A DNA stretch of 64,000 nt from Sandaracinaceae bacterium (GCA_040218145.1 JAVJQK010000126.1:1-64000); one strand, 5' to 3'. Positions 27,813 to 37,005 are shown, numbered from the stretch's first letter. Program-made: numbers and translations. Notes: a model not told the origin generated them from the letters alone.

Positions 27813-27934
27813 TCCGAGCCGGAGAGCGCCTTGTCGCCCTCCGCTACCTCGGGCTCCGGGGCACCGAGCTCCCGTCGGCGGTCCTCGACGGGCTCCGCGC
27901 GCGTCTGCCGCGCTGCGCGGTCGTCGCCGACTGA
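27809..27934 (+). pseudogene. leucine-rich-repeat C-terminal remnant
   Basis: A 41-codon frame from a GTG overlapping the previous stop (GTGA). The translation LRYLGLRGTELPSAVLDGLR then a terminal RLPRCAVVAD looks like the last one or two repeats of a leucine-rich-repeat protein. Its spacing (L..L.L..t.L....L..L...LP) fits repeats that end larger myxobacterial proteins. Too short to function alone; likely the surviving tail of a gene whose remainder is lost or shifted. Confidence 0.45.
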
Positions 27935-29260
27935 TCACCAAGCCGTGCGGCGCAGCAGGTAGCGGGTGCCCAGCGACACCAGCTCGTCGGCGAAGCGGGG
28001 GTCGTCGAAGAGCTCGGGGCGCACGACGATCGCGGACTCCACGCAGTGGCGGAGCGCGGCGACGATCACCCACATGAGCCGCGCGCGGTCGCCGTCCCGG
28101 ATGTCGGCGCGCGCCTCGAGCTTGGGCACGCCGAGGGCCTCGACCGCGGTCGAGACCTCGTCCTGCAGCTCCTGGACCCAGACCTGCGGGACCTCGGCGA
28201 GGAGGGCGCGGCCTGCGCGTCCGTCCGTCCGAGCGCGCTCGACGAGGCGCTCGACCAGCGCGCGGAGGAGCGCGTGGAGCTCCCCGTCGTGCGGCTCGCT
28301 CAGCGGCGTCGAGAGCAGCTCGAGGGTGACCGCCCTGCGTCGGCGCGCCAGCTCCGAGACCATCGCGCGCAGATCGGGGAAGTAGCGATAGAGCGTCGCG
28401 GGGCTCATCCCGGCCCGGCGCGCGACGGCGCGCGCGGACGCCGCGGGCCAGCCGCCCTCCGCCAGGAGCTCGAGCATGGCGCCGAGGATGGTCTCGACCG
28501 ACGCGCGCCCCCGCGTGGTGCTCGGCGCCGTGCGCACCACCGCCTCGGCCGCCTGCTGCTGCGGCTCCTCCCGCAGGCGGGCCGCCACCTCCGCGAGCGG
28601 CTCGGGCCACGGCGCGGTGCGCGACGTCTCCGGGGCGTCGAGCGAGGCGCCCTCGGGTGCGGCGTAGCGCCAGGCCAGCGCGAACAGCTCGGCGCGGAAC
28701 GCGGGGTCGTCGAGCGCCTCGGGGCGGCGGACGATCGCGTCCTCGATCGCGCCCTCGACCGCGTGGAAGACGACGAACGACATGATCTCACGCGGGCCGT
28801 CGCGGAGCGCGAGCTGGTCCATCACCTGCGCGAGCAGACGCTCGGTGCTGAGGTCGGTGGGACCGGAGGCGGGGAGCACCCAGGCGGCGGGGACCTGGAG
28901 GAGCAGCGCGCGTCGGGTCGCGAGGTTCGCGAGCCGGGGATCGAGCAGCACGTCGATCAGGCTCGCGGTGACCGCGCGCGGATCTCCGATGTCGATCGCC
29001 GCCGCGCGCTCCATCGCGGACGCGAGCGCGTTGCGCTCCAGCCGCCGCGCGAGCTCGACCACGATCGCGTGCTTGTCGGGGAAGTACTGGTAGAGCGAGC
29101 CGATGCTGACGCCGGCCACCCGCGCGATCGCGTTCGTGTTGAGCGCCTCGTAGCCGTCCCGGTCGAGGAGCAGGGCGGTCGCGTCGCAGATCGCGGTCAC
29201 GATGGCTCGCCCCTCGGATGTCGTGGGGTCGCGTCGTCGCTCGGGGATGTCGCGGCTCAC
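27935..29260 (-). CDS. transcriptional regulator with two TetR units fused in one chain
   Basis: 441 residues, about twice the usual TetR length. Unit 1: DNA-binding helices at ~17-62 (NTNAIARVAGVSIGSLYQYF) and a ligand-type domain to ~205. Unit 2: helices at ~252-298 (SARAVARRAGMSPATLYRYF) and a second core to 441. The two cores are alike: both end in an Ile-Val-x-Arg-Pro-Glu helix (AIVRRPEALDDPAFRAELFAL; AIVVRPELFDDPRFADELVSL). It probably arose by tandem duplication and fusion, making a covalent dimer. GTG start. Targets are unknown; the neighbours offer no obvious efflux or enzyme gene. Confidence 0.9.
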   Translation of the reverse strand: MSRDIPERRRDPTTSEGRAIVTAICDATALLLDRDGYEALNTNAIARVAGVSIGSLYQYFPDKHAIVVELARRLERNALASAMERAAAIDIGDPRAVTASLIDVLLDPRLANLATRRALLLQVPAAWVLPASGPTDLSTERLLAQVMDQLALRDGPREIMSFVVFHAVEGAIEDAIVRRPEALDDPAFRAELFALAWRYAAPEGASLDAPETSRTAPWPEPLAEVAARLREEPQQQAAEAVVRTAPSTTRGRASVETILGAMLELLAEGGWPAASARAVARRAGMSPATLYRYFPDLRAMVSELARRRRAVTLELLSTPLSEPHDGELHALLRALVERLVERARTDGRAGRALLAEVPQVWVQELQDEVSTAVEALGVPKLEARADIRDGDRARLMWVIVAALRHCVESAIVVRPELFDDPRFADELVSLGTRYLLRRTAW

Positions 29261-29401
29261 CCGCCCGCTTCTACCACGCCTCCTTCCCGCTCATCCCGAA
29301 CGCCCGGCTCAGCGACACGTGACGGCTCGCCGGCTCCCATGAGCGCGGAGGGCGAGACTCACCCTCGGCCGGGCCTCGCAGACACGCGCGCCGCGATCGC
29401 T

Positions 29402-31333
29402 TCAGGGACGGACGAGCCTGGACACCGGCTGATCAGGGGCGCTGACATAGACCTGTCCGGGGGCCACCATCACGACATCCGTCAGCTCCGCGTCGATGGG
29501 CGCGCCGTGGTCTGTCCACTGCGCGCCGTCGAAGTAGAAGAGCGTCGTGTGCGCCGACGCGACGTCGGTGGCGGACAGCCCGTGGATCGCGGACGCCCGG
29601 ACGAGGCCACGATCCCCCGGATCGGTGGACCACTCCACGCCGTCCCACCGCCAGACGAGGAACTGCGCGAGGAGAACGTCGCTCGGTGCGCTCGCCCACA
29701 CCGCGCTGAAGACGTTCGGGTTTCCGGGGTTGCGGGGCGGCGTGACGTCGGACCACTCCACGCCGTCGTACCGGAGCGCGACATCGGGGCTGATCGCGTA
29801 GACGTCGTTCGGCGCCGAGCCCCAGACGTCGACGAAGAAGCTTCGACCGCCGAGGCCAATTCCCGCCGGCAGCTCGACCGTCGACCATTCGCTCCCATCG
29901 AAGTGCAGGATCGTCTCGTCGCTGCCGACGGCGTAGACGTCGTCGGGGGCGCCGCCCCAGATCGCGCGGAGGTCCACCTCGACACCCGTCGACATCGGAG
30001 TGAACGTCGCCCCGTCGAACCGGAGGATCGTCCCGCCTCCGCCTGCGAAGAACGCGTCATTCGGCCCCGCGGCCCACGCGTCCACCAGGACGGTGGGGAT
30101 GGCCGGGTCCAACCGGCTCCAGCTGACGCCGTCGAACCGGGCGACGGCTCCTACGCGCGCGCCGTCGATCGTCGCCTCCCCGCAGACGTACACCTCGTCC
30201 GGCCCCGTCGCGGCGAGGCCCCAAGGGGACAGGCCCACGAGGGCGGGCTCGTCGTCGAGCACGTCCCATCCGGGCGCGACTTCGAACACGAGCGTATCGC
30301 CGAGGGCCGTGCCCTCGAGCTCGCCGCGGACCTCACAGATCCCCGGAGCCAGCGCGTCGATGCTCAGCCCACCATCTCCCGCGTGGGATCGGGTCTCCGA
30401 CGCTCCGAACGCGCAGACATCCGGCGTCAGCGTCGTGAAGACCCTCGGCAGCGTGTCGCCGCAAGCGCGCTCACCGCCGATCGTCGCGACGCCCCGAAAG
30501 GCCACGGCTGCGCCGACGCCGATGACGAAGGACGCGTCGCCGGTGCGCTCGACGACGAACCCGTCGAAGGACGTCTCGTCGTACACGTCGTAGACGCGCT
30601 CGAACGAGGGGTCGTCCGGAGAAGAGAGGCGCACCGTCGCGGGCGCCGCCGGCGTCGTCAGCGTGATCCGCGACGGGTCCTCGTCGACCGCCTCGAGGAC
30701 GGCGCCTTCGGCGACGAGCGGGATGTAGCCGTAGCCGAACCGTGAGAGCTCGGTGTCCCCCGCGAACACGCGCATCCCCACCGAGAGCGTCGTCTCCGAA
30801 GCGATGTATCTCGGCGTCTCCGTCGTCGTGGTGTCGCCGCAGCCGACGCTCGCGTCGACCCTCGTCACCCGGCGCGCCGAGTACGTCGCCTCCACGACGT
30901 GGCGCTCGCCGTCCTCGGTCTGAAGCGTCACGCGCAAGAGGCCGTCCCCTTCGCGCAGCGCCTCGACGGTGAAGACGTTGGGGCTCGCCTCGGAGCGTGT
31001 GAGCTCGAACGGCGTGTCGCCCACCCAGGTCGTCTCCGCGACCGTGAACGGGATGGCTTCGCAGCCGGGGATGAGCGCCTCGGGCACCGCGGCCAACACG
31101 TCGATGCGGCCGAACGCGGACACGATGCCCGCCGCGATGAGCACGCCCGCGACGTCGGTCAGCTCGAGCTCCTGGTTGCACGCGCCGACGACCAGGTCGT
31201 GGCGCGCCCCGACCGCGATCGTGGCCTCTTCGGGGAACACGAACGTCTTCCGGTCCCCGCCGAAGAGCGCACAGCCCGACAGCTGCAGCGCGATCAGCAG
31301 GATGACGAGGCTGGTCTCGTGCGACGCACCCAT
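29402..31333 (-). CDS. large lipoprotein with C-terminal beta-propeller
   Basis: 643 residues. The signal sequence ends in LQLSGC, so it is lipidated. Residues ~30-370 form an Ig-like beta-rich region with a few Cys. From ~385 on there are repeats of about 45-50 residues with the myxobacterial hallmark WGxAPxDVYA/V (AAGPNDAFFAGGG, IWGGAPDDVYAVGSD, VWGSAPNDVYAIS, VWASAPSDVLLAQ), making a propeller. FDGxxWS strands alternate. Surface binding or sensing is possible; no catalytic motif. The start has a GGAGAGGAG ribosome site. Confidence 0.85.
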   Translation of the reverse strand: MGASHETSLVILLIALQLSGCALFGGDRKTFVFPEEATIAVGARHDLVVGACNQELELTDVAGVLIAAGIVSAFGRIDVLAAVPEALIPGCEAIPFTVAETTWVGDTPFELTRSEASPNVFTVEALREGDGLLRVTLQTEDGERHVVEATYSARRVTRVDASVGCGDTTTTETPRYIASETTLSVGMRVFAGDTELSRFGYGYIPLVAEGAVLEAVDEDPSRITLTTPAAPATVRLSSPDDPSFERVYDVYDETSFDGFVVERTGDASFVIGVGAAVAFRGVATIGGERACGDTLPRVFTTLTPDVCAFGASETRSHAGDGGLSIDALAPGICEVRGELEGTALGDTLVFEVAPGWDVLDDEPALVGLSPWGLAATGPDEVYVCGEATIDGARVGAVARFDGVSWSRLDPAIPTVLVDAWAAGPNDAFFAGGGGTILRFDGATFTPMSTGVEVDLRAIWGGAPDDVYAVGSDETILHFDGSEWSTVELPAGIGLGGRSFFVDVWGSAPNDVYAISPDVALRYDGVEWSDVTPPRNPGNPNVFSAVWASAPSDVLLAQFLVWRWDGVEWSTDPGDRGLVRASAIHGLSATDVASAHTTLFYFDGAQWTDHGAPIDAELTDVVMVAPGQVYVSAPDQPVSRLVRP

Positions 31334-31445
31334 CCGGACTCCTCTCCTGGAACAGAGGCTAGCGCATGGGGCGTACCAACCGATCCTGCCTGCGGTTTCC
31401 CGATCCGCCGGGCGCGGTGTGGCCGCCGCTTCACACCTGGGTGAC

Positions 31446-31465
31446 GGCGCGCGACTACGCGCGCC
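31446..31465 (-). terminator. GC-rich hairpin downstream of the depolymerase-like gene
   Basis: GGCGCGCG and CGCGCGCC form a perfect 8-bp stem with a 4-nt loop, 90 nt past the stop at 31555. There is no T-tract, so an intrinsic terminator is only possible. Nothing else was seen in 31334-31554. Confidence 0.35.
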
Positions 31466-31554
31466 GGAGGATGTACGTCAGGCCGCCGAACAGCCTGCCA
31501 TTCGAGCCGAGTCGCGCCGCTCGCGGCCTGCTGCGTCAAGTCGTCGAGGGCTGC

Positions 31555-32493
31555 TCACGGCAGCGTCGAGAGGAAGCCCCAGAACGCGGGGGCGGCGAAC
31601 GCATCCTGACGGGAGTGCCCCATGCCCGCGGTCTCGCACCACACCACGGGCTCGGCGCAGTCCGTGTACGCGACGCACGGCGCGGGATCGGTCGGCGCCG
31701 TGTCGGCGGCGCAGCCGTTCCGATCCACGTGCGCGTCGCGGGCGCCCTCGCTCGCGCGGATGCGCACCGTGCCGTCGTTCTGGTCGTGGATCAGCAGCGC
31801 GCCCACGATCCCGGAGCAGTCTCGGCCAGCTTGGCCGCCGCCGATGGTGGCCACGCCGCGCAGGACGTCGCCGCGCACGCAGGCGAGCTGATGCGACATG
31901 AAGGCGCCGCTCGAGTAGCCGGTGGCGAAGCGTCGGTCCGGATCGGCACAGAAGCGCGACTCGACGGCGCCGACCATCGCGTCGAAGAAGGCGACGTCCG
32001 GGCCGGCCGCGCCGGTGACCCAGCAGCGGTCGACCGCGCGGCCGCGCACGTGGATGGCGTCCTGTCCGCTCTCGCGCTCCACGGGCACGTTGTTGCGCTC
32101 GCGCTCGGCGCGGTCCGAGCAGCCGTGGAACTGGTAGACGACCGGGTAGGCGCGAGCGGGGTCATAGCCCTCCGGGAGCCAGACGAACCAGTCTCGGGTC
32201 ACGCCGCCCACGTCGAGCGTCTGCGCGACCCACTCTCCCTCCGCGATGTCGGCGGCCCGGCCGCAGCCCTCGCTCGGCGCGCCCGCGTCCGGCGCGCCGC
32301 CGTCCTCGGCCGCCGCGTCGGTCGCGCCCCCGTCAGTCGCGCCTCCGTCGATGGAGGTCTCGCCGTCGGTCGCGGCGCTCGCGTCGCGCGCCACGGAGGC
32401 GTCCGGACCGACGTCTGCGTCGCAGCCCGCGAGGAGCGTGAGGGCGAGGAGGAGCGACCCGAGGCGTTGCGTCTGCACGCCACACTGTCTCAC
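31555..32493 (-). CDS. polyhydroxybutyrate depolymerase-like esterase lipoprotein
   Basis: 312 residues, alpha/beta-hydrolase fold of the LpqC/PHB-depolymerase-like group. The lipobox is LLAGC (Cys24), then an Asp/Ala/Gly-rich linker to ~75. YPVVYQFHGCSD is the strand with the oxyanion HG. The nucleophile is Ser194 in TGYSSGAF, the acid is probably Asp237 or Asp240 in IHDQNDGTV, and the histidine is His293 in GMGHSRQD. Six or more Cys suggest disulphides and external location. It may hydrolyse a polymer ester (PHB, xylan acyl groups); the substrate is not determined. Start GTG at 32493 or 32478. Confidence 0.85.
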   Translation of the reverse strand: MRQCGVQTQRLGSLLLALTLLAGCDADVGPDASVARDASAATDGETSIDGGATDGGATDAAAEDGGAPDAGAPSEGCGRAADIAEGEWVAQTLDVGGVTRDWFVWLPEGYDPARAYPVVYQFHGCSDRAERERNNVPVERESGQDAIHVRGRAVDRCWVTGAAGPDVAFFDAMVGAVESRFCADPDRRFATGYSSGAFMSHQLACVRGDVLRGVATIGGGQAGRDCSGIVGALLIHDQNDGTVRIRASEGARDAHVDRNGCAADTAPTDPAPCVAYTDCAEPVVWCETAGMGHSRQDAFAAPAFWGFLSTLP

Positions 32494-32536
32494 GACCCGG
32501 CGCGCCGAGGCGAGAAGCGCACCCCGAAGGCCGACG

Positions 32537-33154
32537 TCAGGCGTCGCCCGCGAACCGGCGACAGACGAAGAGGAGCGCCGCGAGCGCGTTCGGGTCGGTC
32601 TCCGCGCCGGGACGCACCGCGTGGATGTGCGCGCCGCCGGAGTAGAGCTGGTAGTGGCCGCGCAGCGCGCTCAGCGCGTCGAGGACCTGGGTGTCGAAGA
32701 GCGGGAAGAGCGCGTCGGGCCGCGCCCCCTCGAGCGGGCGGATCGTCCACGCGGCGTCGAACCCCGGGTGACCCGTCAGCGCTCCGCCGCCGTGGCGGCC
32801 GGAGAGGAGCTCGAAGGGCGGCACGGGTCGCTTGACCGGCACCACGACGTAGGTCTTCCAGTCGTTCGACGTGTCGATCGGCCGAACGCGGTGCTCGATG
32901 TTTCGATCCGTGCCGACGATGTTGGTGGCAAGGAGCAGCGCGTCGCCGACCTTGAAGCGGGGCGTGCCGAGCGGCCCCCCGCGGTCGAGCAGATGTCCGC
33001 CGAGCCGCTGGACGACGCCGGCCCAGCCCTGCTGCGCGGTGGAGACCGCGCTGGCCTTGCCCACCACCGACAGGACCAGCAGGGCGCCGAAGCCGATCAC
33101 CATCAGGACGACCAAGCCGGCCGCGGCGAAGAAGACGAGATCGCGTGGTTGCAT
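32537..33154 (-). CDS. membrane-anchored hypothetical protein
   Basis: 205 residues with one N-terminal membrane segment (FFAAAGLVVLMVIGFGALLVLSVVG), then a soluble domain with a beta-rich middle (KTYVVVPVKRPVPPFELLSG; TGHPGFDAAWTIRPLEG) and a helical end (DPNALAALLFVCRRFAG). It shows no known motif. The domain could face either side of the membrane. The ATG at 33154 has GGAGG 9 nt upstream. It is divergent from the TPR protein gene; the shared 139-bp region probably holds both promoters. Confidence 0.78.
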   Translation of the reverse strand: MQPRDLVFFAAAGLVVLMVIGFGALLVLSVVGKASAVSTAQQGWAGVVQRLGGHLLDRGGPLGTPRFKVGDALLLATNIVGTDRNIEHRVRPIDTSNDWKTYVVVPVKRPVPPFELLSGRHGGGALTGHPGFDAAWTIRPLEGARPDALFPLFDTQVLDALSALRGHYQLYSGGAHIHAVRPGAETDPNALAALLFVCRRFAGDA

Positions 33155-33293
33155 CGGAAGAACCTCCGGGCACTGATACGAGAGCGCGACGGTCGGTTCC
33201 CTCGGATGGCGCGAACTGCGCCTTCTCTGGCGCGAACGGGGCGTGGCGGGACGGGGTTGTGGTCGCGGCACCGGCTCGTCCATGATGCGAGCC

Positions 33294-34028
33294 ATGCAAA
33301 GGTGGGGGGGCACGACCGTATTGCTGGCGGTCTGGATGGCGGTCGGGACCGCGAGCGCGCAGGACGCGGAGCCGAGCCGGGACGCGGAGGCGCGCAGCGT
33401 CTTCGAGGCGGGCACGCTGGCGTTCGAGGACGCTCGGTACGCGGACGCGCTCGGGTACTTCCAGCGCGCGTACGAGCTGAGCCAACGGGCCGTGCTGCTC
33501 TACAACATCGGCGTCGCGGCGGATCGGCTGCGTCGAGACGCGGTCGCGCTCGAGGCCTTCGAGCAGTTCCTGGAGTCGGTCCCGGACCACCCCCGGCGCC
33601 GCGACGTCCTGGCGCGGGTGGAGGTGCTGCGCGAAGCGGTCGCGCAGGGAGAGAGCAGCGAGCCGCCACCCGCCCAGGCCGTGGCTGCCGACGTCGACGT
33701 GGGGACGGCGCCGCCCGCCGCCACGAGCGGGCCCGACGTGGGGTCCCTCGTCGGCGCGAGCGCGCTCGGCGCGGTCGGCGTCGCGAGCCTCATCGTGGGC
33801 GTGGTCGGGATCGCGGGCGCGGGGGAGTGTCTCGAGCGGGCCGGAGACGTGTGCGTCGAGGAGCGTGGCACCGCGTGGGAGGCCACCGGGCTCTACCTCG
33901 GGCTCGGGGCCGCGGCGATCACGGCCGCCGTGATCTGGATCGTGGTCGCGGCCTCCCAGGGAAGCTCGGAGCAGGCCGCGCGCGCGCTCCGCGTCGGGCC
34001 GGGGGGAGAGCTGACGTGGACGTTCTGA
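33294..34028 (+). CDS. secreted TPR protein with C-terminal membrane segments
   Basis: About 244 residues. Signal peptide MQRWGGTTVLLAVWMAVGTASAQ; TPR helices at ~30-105 (GTLAFEDARYADALGYFQRAYELSQRAVLLYNIGVAADRLRRDAVALEAFEQFLESVPDHP pattern). An Ala/Pro linker follows, then two hydrophobic segments (VGVASLIVGVVGIAGA; GLGAAAITAAVIWIVV). The tail ends ELTWTF, like the terminal strand of other TPR/PEGA proteins here. In-frame ATGs at 33282 and 33285 exist, but a CATGAT box 7 nt before 33294 favours the latter. The next gene overlaps by 13 nt. Confidence 0.8.
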   Translation: MQRWGGTTVLLAVWMAVGTASAQDAEPSRDAEARSVFEAGTLAFEDARYADALGYFQRAYELSQRAVLLYNIGVAADRLRRDAVALEAFEQFLESVPDHPRRRDVLARVEVLREAVAQGESSEPPPAQAVAADVDVGTAPPAATSGPDVGSLVGASALGAVGVASLIVGVVGIAGAGECLERAGDVCVEERGTAWEATGLYLGLGAAAITAAVIWIVVAASQGSSEQAARALRVGPGGELTWTF

Positions 34029-35335
34029 GCCGCACCCTCTGCGCCACGTTGTTCGCCCTCGCGGCGTCCGGCTGCGTCTTCTCCGACCGCTGCGTCAACG
34101 GCGCCGCGCGCGACGAGGCGAGCGGACGATGCACGCTCACCGTCGACCCGGACGCTGGAGAGAGCGACGCCGGCTCCGGGGCCGACGCCGGGGACGCGAG
34201 CACCGACGACGACGCTGGCGTCCCGCGCCGCATCGCGCAGGTGAGCGTGGGCGTCGTGCACGCGTGCGCCATCGATGACCTGGGCGTGCTGCGCTGCTGG
34301 GGTGACAACTCGTCCGGCGCGCTGGCGACCGGCGACACCGCGGCGTCGTCCGTGCCGCAGGTGGTCGACCTCGGCGCGGCGGTCACCCAGGTGGGCGGCA
34401 CCGCGCTGCACACCTGCGCGACCACGAGCGCGCCCGCGACGTTCTGCTGGGGACAGAACGCGGAGGGGCAGATCGGCGACGGCACGCCGGGCGACATCCC
34501 CACGACCACGCCGTTCGAGATCACGGGACTGGGCGCGCTCCAGCAGATCATGGGCGGGTTCGCGAACACGTGCGCCGTGTCCTTGCTCGGCCAGGCGGTC
34601 TGCTGGGGGCGCAACGACCGCAACCAGCTCGGGAACCGACACATCGAGATGACGCAGCCCGTGCCCGGCGCGCCCATGGTCGAGCCGGACGGCTCGGAGC
34701 TCGAGGGGGCGCGGCAGGTCGCCATCGCCGATCGCCACATCTGCCTCCGCGTCGACGGCCGCGCGTACTGCGTGGGCGACGGAGGCGAGGGCTCCCTCGG
34801 CGACGACACGCGGCTCGACCGTCCGGAGCCGGTGCCCGTGTCGACCTTGACGGACGTCACCGACGTCGCCGCGAGCTTCGCCCACTCCTGCGCCGTGGCG
34901 GGCGGGGAGGTCTTCTGCTGGGGTGACGGGACGCAGGGCCAGGTCGTGCCCGAGATGACGGACAGCTACGCGGGCCCGCAGCTCGTGGTCTTCCCCATCG
35001 CGGCGCGCGAGGTGGTGACGGGTGAGAAGCACTCCTGCGCGCTCCTCGAGGACGGCACCGTACATTGCTGGGGGACGGACGATGACGGGGCGCTCGGAGA
35101 CGCCGCGTCGCACACCGGCCCCACCGCGCCGGTCCAGGTCGAGGGCCTCTCGGGCGTCACCGCGCTCGAGGCCAACTTCGTCGGCGTGACCTGCGCGCTC
35201 ACCGGAGCGGGCGAGCTCTTCTGCTGGGGCCAGGACTCGATCGAGCTGCTCGGCGGTCCGCGGCCTGGCGGGACGAGCATCTTCCTCGACGGCATGACCC
35301 GCCACGACACGCCGGTGCGCGTCGACCCGCTCTGA
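34016..35335 (+). CDS. RCC1-repeat lipoprotein
   Basis: 439 residues. The GTG start overlaps the upstream gene by 13 nt, with a GGGGGGAGAG ribosome site. Lipobox LAASGC; linker rich in Asp/Ala/Gly to ~75. Then about six or seven RCC1-type repeats of about 50 residues with the pattern CA...DG...CWGxN..GQ/ALG (CAIDDLGVLRCWGDNSSGAL; CAVSLLGQAVCWGRNDRNQLG; CALLEDGTVHCWGTDDDGALG), forming a seven-bladed propeller. Paired Cys in each blade suggest disulphides outside the cytosol. RCC1-like lipoproteins are frequent in myxobacteria; the ligand is unknown. Confidence 0.9.
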   Translation: MDVLSRTLCATLFALAASGCVFSDRCVNGAARDEASGRCTLTVDPDAGESDAGSGADAGDASTDDDAGVPRRIAQVSVGVVHACAIDDLGVLRCWGDNSSGALATGDTAASSVPQVVDLGAAVTQVGGTALHTCATTSAPATFCWGQNAEGQIGDGTPGDIPTTTPFEITGLGALQQIMGGFANTCAVSLLGQAVCWGRNDRNQLGNRHIEMTQPVPGAPMVEPDGSELEGARQVAIADRHICLRVDGRAYCVGDGGEGSLGDDTRLDRPEPVPVSTLTDVTDVAASFAHSCAVAGGEVFCWGDGTQGQVVPEMTDSYAGPQLVVFPIAAREVVTGEKHSCALLEDGTVHCWGTDDDGALGDAASHTGPTAPVQVEGLSGVTALEANFVGVTCALTGAGELFCWGQDSIELLGGPRPGGTSIFLDGMTRHDTPVRVDPL

Positions 35336-35562
35336 GCGCGGCGTGCCGCGATCTCAGCCCGTCTCTTCGCGAGGGTCCACGACGCCGGCCCCGTGGCGTG
35401 GCTGCACGCCTCGAGCGCGCGCTCCGGTTCGGTCTGCGCCTCGAACACGCGCGCGATGATGGCGAGCAGCATGCGGTCCAGTCCCGAACGGCTCGAGGCC
35501 GCGAGGCGCCTCGTCCTCGATCCGAGGCGCGCATCATCGAGCGCCCGTCTCGCGCGCAGAGA

Positions 35563-35775
35563 TCAGCGCGCGTCGTCGGGGATGACCGAGAGCCCCCAGT
35601 CGAGCTCGGTGGCGGCACCGCAGCCCAGACACGCGGCGACGGCCCGGCGAGGCTCGATGAAGACCACGTCGAACGCGTGCTCCAGGCAGTCCATCAATCC
35701 ACAGCCGGCCTGGCCGCACTCGGGGCAGGTCAGGGGCCGATGGCGGCAGACTTCGACCGGCGCTCGTAAACCCAT
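35563..35775 (-). CDS. small zinc-ribbon-like protein
   Basis: 70 residues. Two Cys pairs (LTCPECGQAGC and AACLGCGAA), plus CRHR and a central FDVVFIEPRR strand, look like a zinc ribbon of unknown function. The ATG at 35775 has AAGGA 7 nt upstream; an in-frame GTG at 35826 would add 17 residues. The flanking spacers (35336-35562 and 35827-36050, each about 225 bases) hold no recognisable gene. A short inverted repeat CGCGGC/GCCGCG follows the RCC1 stop at 35337. Confidence 0.55.
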   Translation of the reverse strand: MGLRAPVEVCRHRPLTCPECGQAGCGLMDCLEHAFDVVFIEPRRAVAACLGCGAATELDWGLSVIPDDAR

Positions 35776-36050
35776 GTCGCGGTCCTTTTCGTAGAGACTC
35801 AGCTGTGAGCGGCGATACTGCGTCACCGGGCTTGCATACGCACATCACGAAACGGCGCAAGCTGGATCGCGCCACGCCGGCGACGGTGTCGTGGCTCCGC
35901 GCCCTCGTCAACCCGTGCTCCATGCCGCCGTGCGCTCACGTCCCACGGCCCCGGAGGTGTGGCGTCTGGACCGGCGGCCGGACCTCCTCGGCGCGCACGG
36001 ACTACGAACGCCGGAGCTCGACGAACGTGTGTGATCGTCCCCGGGGAGCG

Positions 36051-36818
36051 TCAGCCGCGCTCGTGGGGCGGCGCCGTCCTGGTCTGCGCGCAGTGGCTCA
36101 CGAACGCCTCGCCGTAGCGCGCGAGCTGGGCCTGGGCGCGCTCGGTGCCAGCGGCGCGATATTGCTCCACCGCGAGGCAGTAGAGCGGCTCCGCTCGGCG
36201 CGCCATCTCCTCACCGATGCGATCGTGAAAGACGCGCTCGACCTCGCCGCGCACGTCTGGCGCCGCCTCCGCCGTGGCCTCGCGCAGGTCGAGCGGGAGC
36301 GGCACGTTGGCGACGGCGACGCGGGCGGCGTGGGCGTCGAGGAGATCCCCCGAGCGAGTCCGCGCGACCGGGCCGAGCGTCCCGTCATCGTAGAACGGCC
36401 GGTATCGAGCGAGCGCCTCGCTCACCGCCGCGCTCGCCGCCCGCAGCTGCTCCGAGAGCCGCGCGACGGCGGCCCGCGTGTCCTCCGCCGCCTCTTCGGT
36501 CCCGAGCGGCGTGGCGAGCGCCTCGGCGAAGGACCGCTCGGCCTCCGCGAGGGCCGGCGGGACGTCCGGGTCGGAGACCGACGCGCGATCCGCCGGGACT
36601 CGTGCCGCAGCGCGCGGCGGCGGTGGCGGCTCCGATGCGCCGTCACCGACCAGGACGCCGAGGATCACCTCGTCTCCCCCATCGTCCTCCGTTTGCGCAT
36701 CCGCGCTCGACGCGGGGGCCGTGGGCGGCGGGCTCGAGCCGCCGCACGCCGTCAGGACGAGGACGAGCCCCGCTCCTGCGATCACGCTCAGCCCTCGTCT
36801 GTGTCCGTTCTCGGCCAT
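36051..36818 (-). CDS. hypothetical lipoprotein
   Basis: 255 residues. Signal peptide with lipobox LVLTAC, a Pro/Ala/Ser/Asp linker and an acidic patch (ADAQTEDDGGDEVI). From ~85 on it is helical (EAERSFAEALATPLGTEEAAEDTRAAVARLSEQLR), ending with two Cys (YCLAVEQYRAAG; SHCAQTRT). No family recognised; it may be periplasmic. The ATG at 36818 has GGGAG 7 nt upstream; the frame continues upstream but is not protein-like. Confidence 0.72.
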   Translation of the reverse strand: MAENGHRRGLSVIAGAGLVLVLTACGGSSPPPTAPASSADAQTEDDGGDEVILGVLVGDGASEPPPPPRAAARVPADRASVSDPDVPPALAEAERSFAEALATPLGTEEAAEDTRAAVARLSEQLRAASAAVSEALARYRPFYDDGTLGPVARTRSGDLLDAHAARVAVANVPLPLDLREATAEAAPDVRGEVERVFHDRIGEEMARRAEPLYCLAVEQYRAAGTERAQAQLARYGEAFVSHCAQTRTAPPHERG

Positions 36819-37005
36819 ACCCAGACTCCCGGGAGCTCGTCCTACGAGCCCGAGCTCGACCAGAGCATAGCGAGGTCTGTTGGCGGCGCGTCGGGACCTG
36901 AAGACGCCGAGCGGTGAGCGTGCGAACATCTCGCGCGCAATCTCTCGGCGTGCCTCGCGGTGAGTCGTCCGATGCGATGGCATGTCTCGGCGCGAGACAC
37001 GCGGC

